Source: Amycolatopsis suaedae (lineage in GTDB: Bacteria > Actinomycetota > Actinomycetes > Mycobacteriales > Pseudonocardiaceae). From it: a DNA stretch of 64,000 nucleotides. Made by a program: the position numbers and the translations under genes. Position 1 is the first letter of the stretch; each line of letters begins with the position of its first letter. Shown one piece after another: positions 43,328 through 52,615 of this stretch. The notes under the pieces are model-generated. The model was not told the DNA's origin and made no database searches. It worked only from the letters and a program-made list of their open reading frames with translations. The stretch lies in NCBI RefSeq assembly GCF_004214935.1, contig NZ_SFCC01000003.1, positions 124,001 to 188,000 on the forward strand, given 5' to 3'.

Positions 43328-43942
43328 GTGTCAGGTAGGCGACGCGCGGCAGGCAACCCGCTCGCGCTGGCCGTGCTCGCCTACCTGATGGAACGGCCGA
43401 TGCACCCCTACGAACTCGGCAAGCTGCTCAAGCAGCGCGACAAGAACAACAGCATCAGGTACCGGCACGCCTCGCTGTACATGGTCGTCGAGCAACTCCA
43501 CCGGGACGGCAGCATCGAGGCCCAGGAGACGGTCCGCGACGGGCAGCGGCCCGAACGCACCGTCTACCGTCTCACCGACGCCGGGCGCGCCGAACTACGC
43601 GAGCGCATGCGCGAGCTGGTTTCGGTGCCGGTCAAGGAGTATCCCCAGTTCGAGGCGGCACTCGCGCTGATCATCGTGCTGCCGCCCGACGAGGTGGCCG
43701 AACTGCTGCGGCAGCGCCACGACGCCCTCACCGAACGCGCCGAACAGCTGCGGACCTTCGTGCGCGAGGCCACGGATTCCGCCGACGTCGACGGCCTGTT
43801 CCTCATCGAGCACGACTACCGCCTCGAACTCATCGACGCGGAACGACGTTTCCTCGACCGGTTCCGCGAGCGCATCCTGGCGGGCGACCCGGACTTCGGC
43901 CGGTTCTGGCGTCAGCTCCACCAGGACCGTCAGGCGCGGTAG
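43328..43942 (+). CDS. PadR-family transcriptional regulator
   Basis: A 204-residue PadR protein: LAVLAYLMERPMHPYELGKL with a winged helix (RHASLYMVVEQLHRDGSIEA) and a long C-terminal helical region. GTG 43328 has GGAGG 6 bases upstream. It lies 52 bp behind the reductase gene and may control it through the repeats at 41448-41479. The last 13 bp overlap the convergent TetR gene. Confidence 0.9.
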   Translation: MSGRRRAAGNPLALAVLAYLMERPMHPYELGKLLKQRDKNNSIRYRHASLYMVVEQLHRDGSIEAQETVRDGQRPERTVYRLTDAGRAELRERMRELVSVPVKEYPQFEAALALIIVLPPDEVAELLRQRHDALTERAEQLRTFVREATDSADVDGLFLIEHDYRLELIDAERRFLDRFRERILAGDPDFGRFWRQLHQDRQAR

Positions 43943-44577
43943 GCACGCAGGAACACGTCGACTCCGTCGCCGATGAGCGCGTCCAGCTCCGGCCTGTCGA
44001 CCATCCCGGACGGGGCCTCGTTGACGGTGTCCAGCGCCAGCCGCATGGTCAGCGCGATGAAGTGCTGCATCGCCCGGTACGGGTCGCGGATGCGTAGCCT
44101 GCCGTCCGCCGCGAACGTCGCCAGCCGGTCGGCGAGAATCCGCTCGGGTTCGTCGCGTTGCCCCTCGGGCAGGCGCGGCGCCGCGGGTGCCTGCGAGCTC
44201 AGCCGCCGGAACGTCGCGTAGTCCGACGAGGGGAACATCGTCGTCGCCACCCGCTGGGCGAAGGCGAACAACGCGTCCCGCAGATCCCGCCCGTCCACGA
44301 GTTCCTCTTCCACCGCCGTGCGCACGGTCGCCACGACCCGCTCGTTCGCCCGGCTGAGCACCGCCTGGAACAGGGTCTGCTTGTCGCCGAAGTGGTCGTA
44401 GACGGTGCGTTTGGAGACACCCGCCCGTGCCGCGATGGCGTCGACACCGGCCAGCGCGTACCCGTCGGCGACGAACAACTCCTCTGCCGCGGCGAGGATG
44501 GCGGCCTGCTTGGCCTCGAACTGGGGTCGCCGGCCAGGCGTCGGGACGGTCGCTCTCCGGGGGGCCATGTTTCTCAT
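43930..44577 (-). CDS. TetR-family regulator of the MFS pump
   Basis: A 215-residue TetR protein: AKQAAILAAAEELFVADGYA, then VDAIAARAGVSKRTVYDHFG, and a helical effector domain. ATG 44577 or 44568. It is divergent from an MFS pump gene, with a near-perfect 20-bp dyad in the 61-bp gap, so it almost certainly represses that pump. Confidence 0.92.
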   Translation of the reverse strand: MRNMAPRRATVPTPGRRPQFEAKQAAILAAAEELFVADGYALAGVDAIAARAGVSKRTVYDHFGDKQTLFQAVLSRANERVVATVRTAVEEELVDGRDLRDALFAFAQRVATTMFPSSDYATFRRLSSQAPAAPRLPEGQRDEPERILADRLATFAADGRLRIRDPYRAMQHFIALTMRLALDTVNEAPSGMVDRPELDALIGDGVDVFLRAYRA

Positions 44578-44597
44578 CCTATTCTCAGCAGTCGAAC

Positions 44598-44617
44598 ACT
44601 ACACTGTGCAGTGTAGT
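44598..44617. promoter_or_regulatory. TetR operator between regulator and MFS pump
   Basis: ACTACACTG-TG-CAGTGTAGT: 9-bp perfect arms with a 2-base centre in the divergent gap. This is the strongest operator-type dyad in the window. Confidence 0.75.
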
Positions 44618-44638
44618 CAACTGAGTTGGGGAGCCCGC

Positions 44639-46066
44639 ATGTCAGTGACCGAGGTCCGTGCCCGCACCGGCCCGTACACCAGGTGGAACGGACGACTGCT
44701 CGGGGTGGTGACGGTCCTCGTGCTGGTGAACTTCATGGTCGACTCGGCCATCACCGCCCCGCTGATCGTCCTGCCGGAAATGCTCGACCACTTCGACACC
44801 GACCAGGCCGCGTGGCTCAACGCCAGCGCCATGCTCGCCGGGGTGATGTGGGCGCCGCTGCTGGGCAAGTGCGCGGACGTCTACGGCAAACGCAGGGTGC
44901 TGCTGTGGACACTGGCCATCAGCGGCGCCGGAGCCCTGCTCTGCGCTGTCGCACCCAGCATCTGGATGTTCGTGCCCGGCCGCCTGTTGCAGGGCGCGGC
45001 CGTGGCCGCCATGTTCCTCGCCGTCGCGATCGTCCGGGACGTCTGCGCGCCCCGCCTGGCGATGGTCGTCGTCGGCATCGTCACCTCCGGCTCCGCCGTG
45101 CTCAACATCGGCTCCCGCTTCGCACTCGAGGGACTGGCCGAGCGGTTCGGTTTCCAGATCCTGTTCGCCGGGTCGGCGGTCATCGCGGCGACGATGGCGA
45201 TCTGCGTGCGTGCCGTCGTCCCGGAGTCCCGGGTCACCACGCCCGGCAGGATCGACGTCGGCGGCGCGCTGTTGCTGGGCGGCGGGCTGGCCGGGGTGCT
45301 CAGCTACGTCAGCCTGGGATCGGAGTTCGGCTGGTTCGCCCCGGTTCCGCTGGTCCTGCTCGCCTGCGGGGCCGCCGCGCTGCTGCGGTGGCTGCTGGTG
45401 TCGAGGCGGAAACCCGAACCGCTGATCGACCTGCGTGACCTCGGCGGGCCGCTGGCGCTCACCCTCCTCGTGGTCGTCCTCGCCACCGGCTCCTACCAGA
45501 GCATGCTCCAGCTGTTCCCGCTCGTCGCGGACGTCGGCGCGGAGCAGGGCCTCGGTTACGGTCTCGCCGGGCAGGGCTCGGTCGCGCTGCTGCTCGCCGC
45601 GCCCGGTGTCGGGGTGATGCTCGGCGGGCCGCTGGCCGGTGCGCTCGCGGCGCGTGTCGGGCCGGCGGCGACGCTGGCCGGTGCGGTGCTGCTCGGCGTG
45701 GCGGGAACGCTGGGGATGTTCGCCGGCGCCACCGCCTACCCGGCCGCGATCTTCTTCGCGCTGGTACTGGGTTTCACGGTGGGCGCGCTCGGGACGTCGG
45801 GCTTCAACATGGCGGCCAGCCTGGCGCCGCCCGAGCGGCAGGGCCTCGTGTCGAGCCTGGTCATGGTCATGGTGGCCACCGGATCCGTGGTGCTCAACTT
45901 CGTGGGGGCGGCGGTGCTCAAGTCCACCTCCGTGGCGATCGGTGGCGACACGGTGAATTCCGCGACGGGTGTGTACAGCTACGTGACGATCGCCTGCTGC
46001 GCGTTTGCCGCCGCGGCCGTGCTCGCCGTCGTCCTCAGTCGTCGGATGAGTCGAGTGAAGGAGTGA
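44639..46066 (+). CDS. MFS efflux transporter (14-helix type)
   Basis: A 475-residue polytopic protein of DHA2 type. Helix 1 is VLVLVNFMVDSAITAPLIVL and loop 2-3 reads GKCADVYGKRRVLLWTL. ATG 44639 has GGGGAG 6 bases upstream. It is divergent from its TetR and its stop overlaps the GTG that precedes the FAD monooxygenase, so export and oxidative modification or inactivation of the same compound are likely. Confidence 0.9.
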   Translation: MSVTEVRARTGPYTRWNGRLLGVVTVLVLVNFMVDSAITAPLIVLPEMLDHFDTDQAAWLNASAMLAGVMWAPLLGKCADVYGKRRVLLWTLAISGAGALLCAVAPSIWMFVPGRLLQGAAVAAMFLAVAIVRDVCAPRLAMVVVGIVTSGSAVLNIGSRFALEGLAERFGFQILFAGSAVIAATMAICVRAVVPESRVTTPGRIDVGGALLLGGGLAGVLSYVSLGSEFGWFAPVPLVLLACGAAALLRWLLVSRRKPEPLIDLRDLGGPLALTLLVVVLATGSYQSMLQLFPLVADVGAEQGLGYGLAGQGSVALLLAAPGVGVMLGGPLAGALAARVGPAATLAGAVLLGVAGTLGMFAGATAYPAAIFFALVLGFTVGALGTSGFNMAASLAPPERQGLVSSLVMVMVATGSVVLNFVGAAVLKSTSVAIGGDTVNSATGVYSYVTIACCAFAAAAVLAVVLSRRMSRVKE

Positions 46067-46068
46067 AC

Positions 46069-47259
46069 ATGAACGAACCGAGAGGCACGGTCCTGGTCTC
46101 CGGCGCGAGCATCGCGGGTCTCGCGGTGGCGTACTGGCTGCGCCGCCACGGGTTCGCGGTGACGGTGGTGGAGAAGGCAGGCGGGCCGCGCGACGGCGGA
46201 TACCCGATCGACGTGCGGGGCACCGCGCTGGAGGTGGCCGGCCGGATGGGCCTGCTGCCGTGGTTGCGGGAGGCCCACATCCGCTCCCGGCGACTGACCT
46301 TTGTGGACGCCGAAGGCGGGCAGGTGGCTTCGGTCCACCCGCAGGCGATCGTCGGCGGGGTGGAGGGCAGGGACGCCGAGGTGCCCCGCGGCGAGCTGAC
46401 CAGGGCACTGCACGGTGCCGTCTCCGGCGACGCCGAGTTCCTCTTCGGCGACTCCGTCGACGTCCTCGACGAGCACGAGCACGGGGTGGACGTCACGTTC
46501 GCGGGCGGCGCCGAGCGCACCTTCGACCTGGTGGTCGGCGCTGACGGACTGCACTCCCGGGTGCGGGAGCTGGCGTTCGGCCCCGAGCAGTCGTTCCATC
46601 ACTACCTCGGCTACTGCTTCGCCGGGTTCACCATGCCCAACGAGTCCGGGCTCTCCCACGAGGGAGTGGTGTGGAACAGCCCGGGCAAGGGCGCCGCACT
46701 GTACGCGGTGCGGGACAGCCCGTACGTGCACGGGTTCCTCGTGTTCGCCCGCGCCGAGCCGCCGTACCACGCCTACCGCGATCCCGAGGCGCAACGCGAC
46801 CTCGTCGCCGCCACGTTCGCGGGCCACGGCTGGGAAATCCCCGCCATGGTCGCCGCCATGCGGCGGGCGGACGACCTGTTCTTCGACACCACCAGCCAGA
46901 TCCGGCTACCCCGGTGGTCGAGCGGGCGGGTCGCCCTCACCGGCGACGCCGCCTACGCACCGTCCTTTTTGACCGGACAGGGCACCAGCCTCGCGCTCGT
47001 CGGCGCGTACGCGCTCGCCGGAGCGCTGGGCACGCACCGCGACCACGGTTCGGCGTTCGCCGCGTACGAGCGGCAGATCCGCGGCTTCGTCGAGCTGAAC
47101 CAGGCGCAGGTCGGCAAGGGTGACGCGGCACTGTTCCCGACCACGGCCGACGCCCTGGACCGGCGCAACGACAGGCTGCGCGGGCTGACCGCGCTGCCGC
47201 CGGAGACCGGACGGCCCTCCCACACGGCACTCGACCTGCCCGAGTACGCCGTCGGTTAG
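46069..47259 (+). CDS. FAD-dependent monooxygenase (TetX/aromatic hydroxylase type)
   Basis: A 396-residue single-component flavoprotein. The nucleotide-binding fold is VSGASIAGLAVAYWLRRHGF, the central motif is LVVGADGLHSRVRE, and the FAD ribityl motif is VALTGDAAYAPSFLTGQG. It would hydroxylate an aromatic or polyketide substrate with NAD(P)H and O2. ATG 46069 is preferred to GTG 46063 because AAGGAG lies 5 bases before it. Its position directly behind a TetR-controlled efflux pump suggests a resistance or detoxification unit. Confidence 0.9.
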   Translation: MNEPRGTVLVSGASIAGLAVAYWLRRHGFAVTVVEKAGGPRDGGYPIDVRGTALEVAGRMGLLPWLREAHIRSRRLTFVDAEGGQVASVHPQAIVGGVEGRDAEVPRGELTRALHGAVSGDAEFLFGDSVDVLDEHEHGVDVTFAGGAERTFDLVVGADGLHSRVRELAFGPEQSFHHYLGYCFAGFTMPNESGLSHEGVVWNSPGKGAALYAVRDSPYVHGFLVFARAEPPYHAYRDPEAQRDLVAATFAGHGWEIPAMVAAMRRADDLFFDTTSQIRLPRWSSGRVALTGDAAYAPSFLTGQGTSLALVGAYALAGALGTHRDHGSAFAAYERQIRGFVELNQAQVGKGDAALFPTTADALDRRNDRLRGLTALPPETGRPSHTALDLPEYAVG

Positions 47260-48767
47260 CCGAGCACCGCCATCGCGATCAGCATCGCCAGGCGCTGCTC
47301 CGGGTCGGCGAGATCGAGGCCGGGCACGGCCGCGGAGATCCGGCGCAGGCGGTTGCGGATGGTGTTCTGGTGGACCCGCAGGGTCGCCGCTGCCGCCGCC
47401 GGGTCGCCCTGGGCCTCCAGCCAGGCGCGCAGTGTCGGGACGTATCCGGTGCCGTGCGCGGCGTCGTGCTCGGCCAAGCGGGCCACCGGGCCGCGGGCGG
47501 GGATACGCCCGGTCGCGGCTGCGGACCGTAGCCGCTGCAGCAGCACCCGGTGCCAGGACTCGTCGTAGCACACGGCATCGGTGCTGCCGTGACTTTCGTG
47601 TAGTGCCAGGCATTCGTCGGACTCCCGGCGGCCCGCGGGCAGGTCCGCGACGTCGCACTCGGCGGAGATGCCTGCCACGATCCGCAGGTGCCCGGGCAGG
47701 CTGGTGACGAGGCGGCGCAGCCAGTCCGCCGCGGGCCCGGCGGGTAGCACGGTGTAGACGGTGTTGCCGAACAGCGTGCTGCGGCCCACCCGCGACCAGC
47801 CGAACCCGGTGGTGGCGCGTTCGAAGGCGAGCAGCAGGCCGGCGTTGCGTTCGGCGTCGGTGTGTGCCTGCAGCGCGACGACCCGCAACCCGGACGTGGG
47901 CAGGCCCAGCTTCCCGGCGACGGCGGTCGCGTCCGGGTCGCCTTCGAGCAGCTGGATGACCAGTTCGGACTCCACCTGCCGTTCCAGGTCCGCGCTGACC
48001 CGCCAGCGCAGCAGGTGCAGTGCGACCGTCCGCGCGCCGTCGGTCAGGATGCGGGCCTTGTCCTCGTCCAGCGGTGCGGTGCAGGACACCCACAGCGACC
48101 CGAGCAATTCCCGGCCCGCGCGGACCGCGGCCACCGACCGGCCGTGCAGGCCGTGTTCGGGTGACGCGGGGACGTACAGCGGCTCGTCGGAGCGGGCGAG
48201 GTGGGTGAACACGCCCTGCCGCTCGAACAGCGTCCGCACCGCGTCCGGCACCCGCCTGCCCAGGATGGTGTCCTGCCGGGCCGGGTCGACCTCGTGCTGC
48301 TGGGTCGAGTAGGCCATCACCCTGGACAGCTGGTCCTCGATGGTGACCGGGCCGCCCACGGCCGCGGCGATCGTGTCGGCAAGGGCCGACAGGTCGGCCG
48401 GGCCGCGGCCGGCTTCGGTCTCGCGGCCTTCGAGCACCAGCCCGTACACCACGCCCGCCACCTGGCTCCAGGACACGCTCGGCTCGACGACCAGCAGGGC
48501 GACACCGGCCGCACGCGGCAGCTCGGGCTCCGGGATCTCGGTGGTCCGCACGATCAGCAGAGCGGCCTGCGCCTCCTGGGCGAGCCGGAGCGCGTCGGCC
48601 AGCGTGGGCACGCCGACGGCGAGGAAGACGTCGCCGACCGGCGTGCCCGGCCGTACCGGGTCGTGCAGCGCGACGCTGTGCAGCTCGGTGGTCCGGTCGG
48701 CGGTGGAGCCGACCAGCCGGGCGCCGTAGGTGCCCAGGATCGTGATCAACCGGTCCAGCTTGACCAT
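47256..48767 (-). CDS. PucR/CdaR-family transcriptional regulator
   Basis: A 503-residue regulator with the same order as the protein at 24503-26143: N-terminal region (LITILGTYGARLVGSTADRT), a GAF-like middle (ADTIAAAVGGPVTIEDQLSR), and a C-terminal PucR HTH (AWLEAQGDPAAAAATLRVHQ, then NTIRNRLRRI). Start ATG 48767. The 137-bp divergent region to the amino-acid-oxidase gene contains a TGTCCGGACA palindrome, so it may control that gene. Confidence 0.9.
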   Translation of the reverse strand: MVKLDRLITILGTYGARLVGSTADRTTELHSVALHDPVRPGTPVGDVFLAVGVPTLADALRLAQEAQAALLIVRTTEIPEPELPRAAGVALLVVEPSVSWSQVAGVVYGLVLEGRETEAGRGPADLSALADTIAAAVGGPVTIEDQLSRVMAYSTQQHEVDPARQDTILGRRVPDAVRTLFERQGVFTHLARSDEPLYVPASPEHGLHGRSVAAVRAGRELLGSLWVSCTAPLDEDKARILTDGARTVALHLLRWRVSADLERQVESELVIQLLEGDPDATAVAGKLGLPTSGLRVVALQAHTDAERNAGLLLAFERATTGFGWSRVGRSTLFGNTVYTVLPAGPAADWLRRLVTSLPGHLRIVAGISAECDVADLPAGRRESDECLALHESHGSTDAVCYDESWHRVLLQRLRSAAATGRIPARGPVARLAEHDAAHGTGYVPTLRAWLEAQGDPAAAAATLRVHQNTIRNRLRRISAAVPGLDLADPEQRLAMLIAMAVLG

Positions 48768-48825
48768 GCGTCACCTGCCCCCGGGCACTGTCGAGTTTCT
48801 ACAACCAGCATCCCGCATATTGTGC

Positions 48826-48835
48826 TGTCCGGACA
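48826..48835. promoter_or_regulatory. Palindrome in the PucR/oxidase divergent region
   Basis: TGTCCGGACA is a perfect 10-bp palindrome about midway between the two starts. It is short, so it may be chance, but it is the only dyad in the gap. Confidence 0.3.
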
Positions 48836-48904
48836 CGTGGTGGTGGCCGCGGGTGGGCGATGCTCGGGATGAATCCGGCGAACGTCAGCTCAGGGAGGCC
48901 GCCG

Positions 48905-50164
48905 ATGAACGAGGTCGCAGGGGGTACCGGCCCACGCACCGCCATTGTCGTCGGCGCCGGGATCGTCGGCCTGTCGACGGCGTGGTTCCTGCAGGAACAC
49001 GGGGTGCGGGTCACCGTCGTGGACCGCACCGGCGTCGCCGCTGGAGCCTCCTGGGGAAACGCCGGCTGGCTCTCGCCGGGGCTCGCCATCCCGCTCAACG
49101 AGCCGGGGGTGGCGCGCACGGCGGTCGCCTCGCTGGTCAGGCGGGACGCCCCGCTGCACGTGCCGCCGGCCGCCGACCCGGCACTGTGGTCGTTCCTGTT
49201 GCGCTTCGCCGCCCACTGCACCTGGCCGGCCTGGCGCCGGGTGGTCACCGCCAACCTGGCGCTCAACGACGAATCCCTCGACGCGTTCGACGCCCTGACC
49301 CGCGGTGGCGTGGCGACCGGCATGGTCGACGCGCCGATCACCGCGGTGTTCGAGTCGGCCGGGCACGCCGCGGGGCTGCTGGCCGAGCTGCGGCGGTTCA
49401 CCGCGGCCGGAGCCGCCGTGGACTACACGGGCCTGCCGGCCGGTGAACTCCGCGCGCAGCTGCCGCAGCTGTCCGCCCGTGCCGGAGCGGGGGTGCGGCT
49501 GAGCGGCCAGCGTTACGCCGACCCGGCACGCCTGACCGGCGCGCTGGCCGACTCGGTGCGTGCGCGGGGCGGCACCATCCGGATGGGCTTCGACGTCCGG
49601 GCGGTCCGTGCGCACCCGCACGCGGTCACCCTCGAATCCCGTGCCGAGGGCAGCCTCTCGGCCAACGTCGCCGTCCTCGCCACCGGAGCCTGGATCGGCA
49701 GGCTCGCCCGGCGGTTCGGCGTTCGAGTCCCGGTGCGGGCCGGGCGCGGCTACTCGTTCACCGTTCCCACCGCCGAGCCGGTGCCGCAGCCCGTCTACCT
49801 GCCGGACATCCGGGTCGCGTGCACGCCGCACCGCGACGGGATGCGGGTCGCCGGGACCATGGAGTTCCGCGGTCCCGACGATCCGCTCGACGAGCGGCGG
49901 GTGCGGGCGATCATCCGGTCGGCCACGCCGTTCTTCGGCGGTGTCCGCTGGGCCGACCGCACCGACACCTGGGTCGGCCCGCGGCCGGTCAGCGGTGACG
50001 GGCTCGCGTTGATCGGCGCGACGGAGGAGCCGAATGTGTTCGTCGCGGGCGGGCACGGCATGTGGGGCTTCACCCAGGGGCCGGCGACCGGACGGCTGCT
50101 GGCCGAGCACATCGTCACCGGCAAGCGGCCGGAGGCCCTGCGGCCGTTCGATCCGGTCCGGTGA
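48905..50164 (+). CDS. FAD-dependent D-amino-acid dehydrogenase-type oxidoreductase
   Basis: A 419-residue DadA-like flavoprotein. The dinucleotide fold is AIVVGAGIVGLSTAWFLQEH, followed by ASWGNAGWLSPGLAIPL and the C-terminal FVAGGHGMWGFTQGPATGRL. It should oxidise a D-amino acid or related amine. ATG 48905 has GGGAGG 7 bases upstream. It is divergent from a PucR regulator and its stop overlaps the Gre-like gene. Confidence 0.9.
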   Translation: MNEVAGGTGPRTAIVVGAGIVGLSTAWFLQEHGVRVTVVDRTGVAAGASWGNAGWLSPGLAIPLNEPGVARTAVASLVRRDAPLHVPPAADPALWSFLLRFAAHCTWPAWRRVVTANLALNDESLDAFDALTRGGVATGMVDAPITAVFESAGHAAGLLAELRRFTAAGAAVDYTGLPAGELRAQLPQLSARAGAGVRLSGQRYADPARLTGALADSVRARGGTIRMGFDVRAVRAHPHAVTLESRAEGSLSANVAVLATGAWIGRLARRFGVRVPVRAGRGYSFTVPTAEPVPQPVYLPDIRVACTPHRDGMRVAGTMEFRGPDDPLDERRVRAIIRSATPFFGGVRWADRTDTWVGPRPVSGDGLALIGATEEPNVFVAGGHGMWGFTQGPATGRLLAEHIVTGKRPEALRPFDPVR

Positions 50165-50775
50165 CCGTGGACTCCACAAAGGACTCCGAGCTGGACTTCC
50201 TCCGGGCGGAGAACGCGTTGCTGCGCACCGAACGAGACATCCTGCTGCGGGTCGCGGCCGGCTTCGCCGACGACGCGAACGCGACGCTGCTCCGACGGCG
50301 CGGTGCCGTCGGGCCGACCGAACAAGGAACCACTGTGGACACTGTGTGGCTGACCGAGGAGGCGTACGCGCGCCTGCGCGACGAACTCGGCGCGCTGCGG
50401 GCCGGCGCGACCAGCGGCGACGAGGACGACGCTGTTCTGGACCAGCGACGGCGCAAGGCGCGGGTCCGCGAGCTGGAGGACCTGCTGCACCGCGCCGTCG
50501 TGGGGCAGGCCCCGCCGGACGACGGTGTGGCCGAACCGGGCATGGTGCTGACCGTCCGCTTCGACGGCGAGGACCAGACCGAGACGTTCCTGCTCGGCGT
50601 GCGCGAGGGCGTGGTCGCCGACGGCATGGAGGTGTACTCACCCGACTCGCCGCTCGGCCGCGCGCTAACCGGCGCACGCGAGGGGGAGACCCGCACCTAT
50701 CCGGTGCCCAGCGGGGCCAGCGTGCGGGTGCGGCTCGTGCGCGCGGTGCCCTACGGCCGGCACGCGGCCGGGTGA
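50161..50775 (+). CDS. GreA/GreB-family protein with an extra N-terminal coil
   Basis: A 204-residue protein. Residues about 65-200 resemble GreA: VWLTEEAYARLRDELGALRA at the start of the coil, ARVRELEDLLHRAVVGQ, and a C-terminal domain (VREGVVADGMEVYSPDSPLG, then GETRTYPVPSGASVRVRLV). Residues about 5-45 (ELDFLRAENALLRTERDILL, then RVAAGFADD) look like the leucine-zipper coil of IS3-type transposase OrfA proteins. GTG 50161 overlaps the previous stop; a start nearer residue 58 would give a plain Gre domain. The acidic tip of GreA is not obvious (GDEDDAV is the nearest). Confidence 0.72.
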   Translation: MTVDSTKDSELDFLRAENALLRTERDILLRVAAGFADDANATLLRRRGAVGPTEQGTTVDTVWLTEEAYARLRDELGALRAGATSGDEDDAVLDQRRRKARVRELEDLLHRAVVGQAPPDDGVAEPGMVLTVRFDGEDQTETFLLGVREGVVADGMEVYSPDSPLGRALTGAREGETRTYPVPSGASVRVRLVRAVPYGRHAAG

Positions 50776-50800
50776 GGCGCCGGCTCGTTAGTGTTGGGGC

Positions 50801-51913
50801 GTGGCAAGCTCTGTCGTGATTCTCGCGGTCGGTGTGCTGCTGCCCCTGGTGACCGACGTCAGTGTGCTGATCACCCTGTCCGCCGCCGTCGCGGTGGCCT
50901 GCGTGCTGTGGCGGGGCAGGTCGGCCGTGCTCGCGTCCACCGTCGCGGCGGTGGTGTCCGCCGCTGCGACGGCCGTGCTGCCCTTCGCGTCGTCGCCACC
51001 GTTGCGCAACGTCGCCGGGCTCTGCCTGCTGCTGGAGACACTGGCCCTGATGGCGTTGCTGGTGACAGCGGTCCGGCGGGCGGGACCGGCCGCCGGACTG
51101 GCCGGACTGGCGCTGACCGCGCTGCCGTTGCGGGCCTGCGTCGACTCCCCGGTGCCGCCCGACGCCCTGGAGGTCGTCGTGCTGTGCCTGCTCGGGTCCG
51201 TCGCCGCGAGCACCGCCGCTGTGGCGGGTGGGTACCTTCGCTCGCTGGACCGCAAGCGGATGGCCGCCGTCGTCGAGACGCGCCGCGCCCAGCGGCTGGC
51301 CTTCGCCCGCGACCTGCACGACTTCGTGGGACACGACCTCACCGGCATCGTCCTGGAGGCGCAGGCCGCGCAGGTCTCCCCGGAACGCGCGATGGCCGCG
51401 CTCAAGCACATCGAGCAGGTCGGCCTGTCGGCACTGACTTCCATGGACCACACCGTGCGGACGCTGCACGGCGAGGAACCGGACCCCGGTGCCCCGGCAG
51501 GCGGGCTGGCCGATCTGGCCGAGCTGGTCGGCCGGTTCGGTTCCGGTGACGAGGTCGCGGTCCGCCTGCACGTCGAGCCCGGGCTGGCCGAAGCCGTCTC
51601 CCGCGAGTCGGGCGCGGTGGCGTACCGGGTCGTCGTGGAGGCGCTGACCAACGTGCGCCGTCACGCCGGCGGGGTGACCGCCGTCGACGTCCGGGTCGGT
51701 ACGGCAGGCGACGGCCTCGAGGTCGTCGTGACCGACGACGGCACCGGCGCCACCGGCGGCCGGTCCGGCCGGCGTGGCGGGCTCGGGCTGGTCGGGCTCG
51801 CCGAGCGGGTCAGGACGGTCGGGGGAACGCTCGACGCCGGCCCGGCCGGACGGGCGGGTGGCTGGCGGGTGCGGGTGACCCTGCCGATGTCGCCCGCGGC
51901 GGTACCCTCGTGA
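50801..51913 (+). CDS. Sensor histidine kinase (DesK/NarX type)
   Basis: A 370-residue kinase. Five or six membrane helices cover residues 5-145, then a HisKA_3 dimerisation region with the phosphorylated His173 in FARDLHDFVGHDLTGIVLEA, and an HATPase_c domain (VVVEALTNVRRHAGGVTAV, DDGTGATGG, GLGLVGLAERV). No extracellular sensor loop of any size is seen, so it probably senses the membrane. The GTG start at 50801 is 25 bp behind the Gre-like gene. It overlaps the response regulator by 4 bp. Confidence 0.92.
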   Translation: MASSVVILAVGVLLPLVTDVSVLITLSAAVAVACVLWRGRSAVLASTVAAVVSAAATAVLPFASSPPLRNVAGLCLLLETLALMALLVTAVRRAGPAAGLAGLALTALPLRACVDSPVPPDALEVVVLCLLGSVAASTAAVAGGYLRSLDRKRMAAVVETRRAQRLAFARDLHDFVGHDLTGIVLEAQAAQVSPERAMAALKHIEQVGLSALTSMDHTVRTLHGEEPDPGAPAGGLADLAELVGRFGSGDEVAVRLHVEPGLAEAVSRESGAVAYRVVVEALTNVRRHAGGVTAVDVRVGTAGDGLEVVVTDDGTGATGGRSGRRGGLGLVGLAERVRTVGGTLDAGPAGRAGGWRVRVTLPMSPAAVPS

Positions 51914-52557
51914 TCCGTGTGCTGGTCGCGGACGACCAGGAGCGCGTGCGCCGCAACCTCCGGGTGATCCTGGACGCCCAGCGCGACATCGAGGTCGTCG
52001 CCGAGGCGGCCGACGGCCGCAGCGCCGTGGACCTCGCGCGCAGGCTGCGGCCGGACGTAGTGCTGGCGGACATCCGCATGCCCGCACTTGACGGCCTCGA
52101 GGTCACCAGGGCACTGGCGGGGCCCGATGTCCGCGAGCCCATCCAGGTCGTCGTCATCACCACGTTCGACCTCGACTCCTATGTGTACTCGGCACTGCGC
52201 AACGGTGCCTGCGGCTTCCTGCTCAAGCGGTCCGGGCCCGCGCTGCTGGTCGAAGCCGTGCGCGCGGCCACCTCGGGTGAGGCGCTGATCAGCCCGTCGG
52301 TGACGGTGCGGCTGCTGCGCCACCTCGCGGCGGCTCCGCCGGTTCCCGAGCACGCGATGGCCGAACCGCTCACCGAACGGGAACTCGACATCACCCGGCT
52401 GGTGGCCCAGGGCCTGACCAACGCCGAGATCGGCGCCGCGCTGTTCATCTCGGCGGGTACCGCCAAGACGCACGTCGCCAGCGTCCAGCGGAAGCTGCGG
52501 GTCCGCAACCGGGTGGGCATCGCGCTGTGGGCGAGGGACAACGGCCTGACGGCGTAA
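51910..52557 (+). CDS. NarL/LuxR-type response regulator
   Basis: A 215-residue regulator with a receiver domain (phosphoacceptor Asp54 in PDVVLADIRMPALDGLEVTR) and a LuxR HTH at residues about 150-210 (LTERELDITRLVAQGLTNAE, then IGAALFISAGTAKTHV). It is translationally coupled to the kinase (GTGA). The nearest downstream target candidate is the CPBP-like gene. Confidence 0.93.
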   Translation: MIRVLVADDQERVRRNLRVILDAQRDIEVVAEAADGRSAVDLARRLRPDVVLADIRMPALDGLEVTRALAGPDVREPIQVVVITTFDLDSYVYSALRNGACGFLLKRSGPALLVEAVRAATSGEALISPSVTVRLLRHLAAAPPVPEHAMAEPLTERELDITRLVAQGLTNAEIGAALFISAGTAKTHVASVQRKLRVRNRVGIALWARDNGLTA

Positions 52558-52615
52558 CGAATCCGGGCCTTCTCTGCCGATCGGCAGATGCCTGCCGGAG
52601 CGGGCGGCGGCGAGC

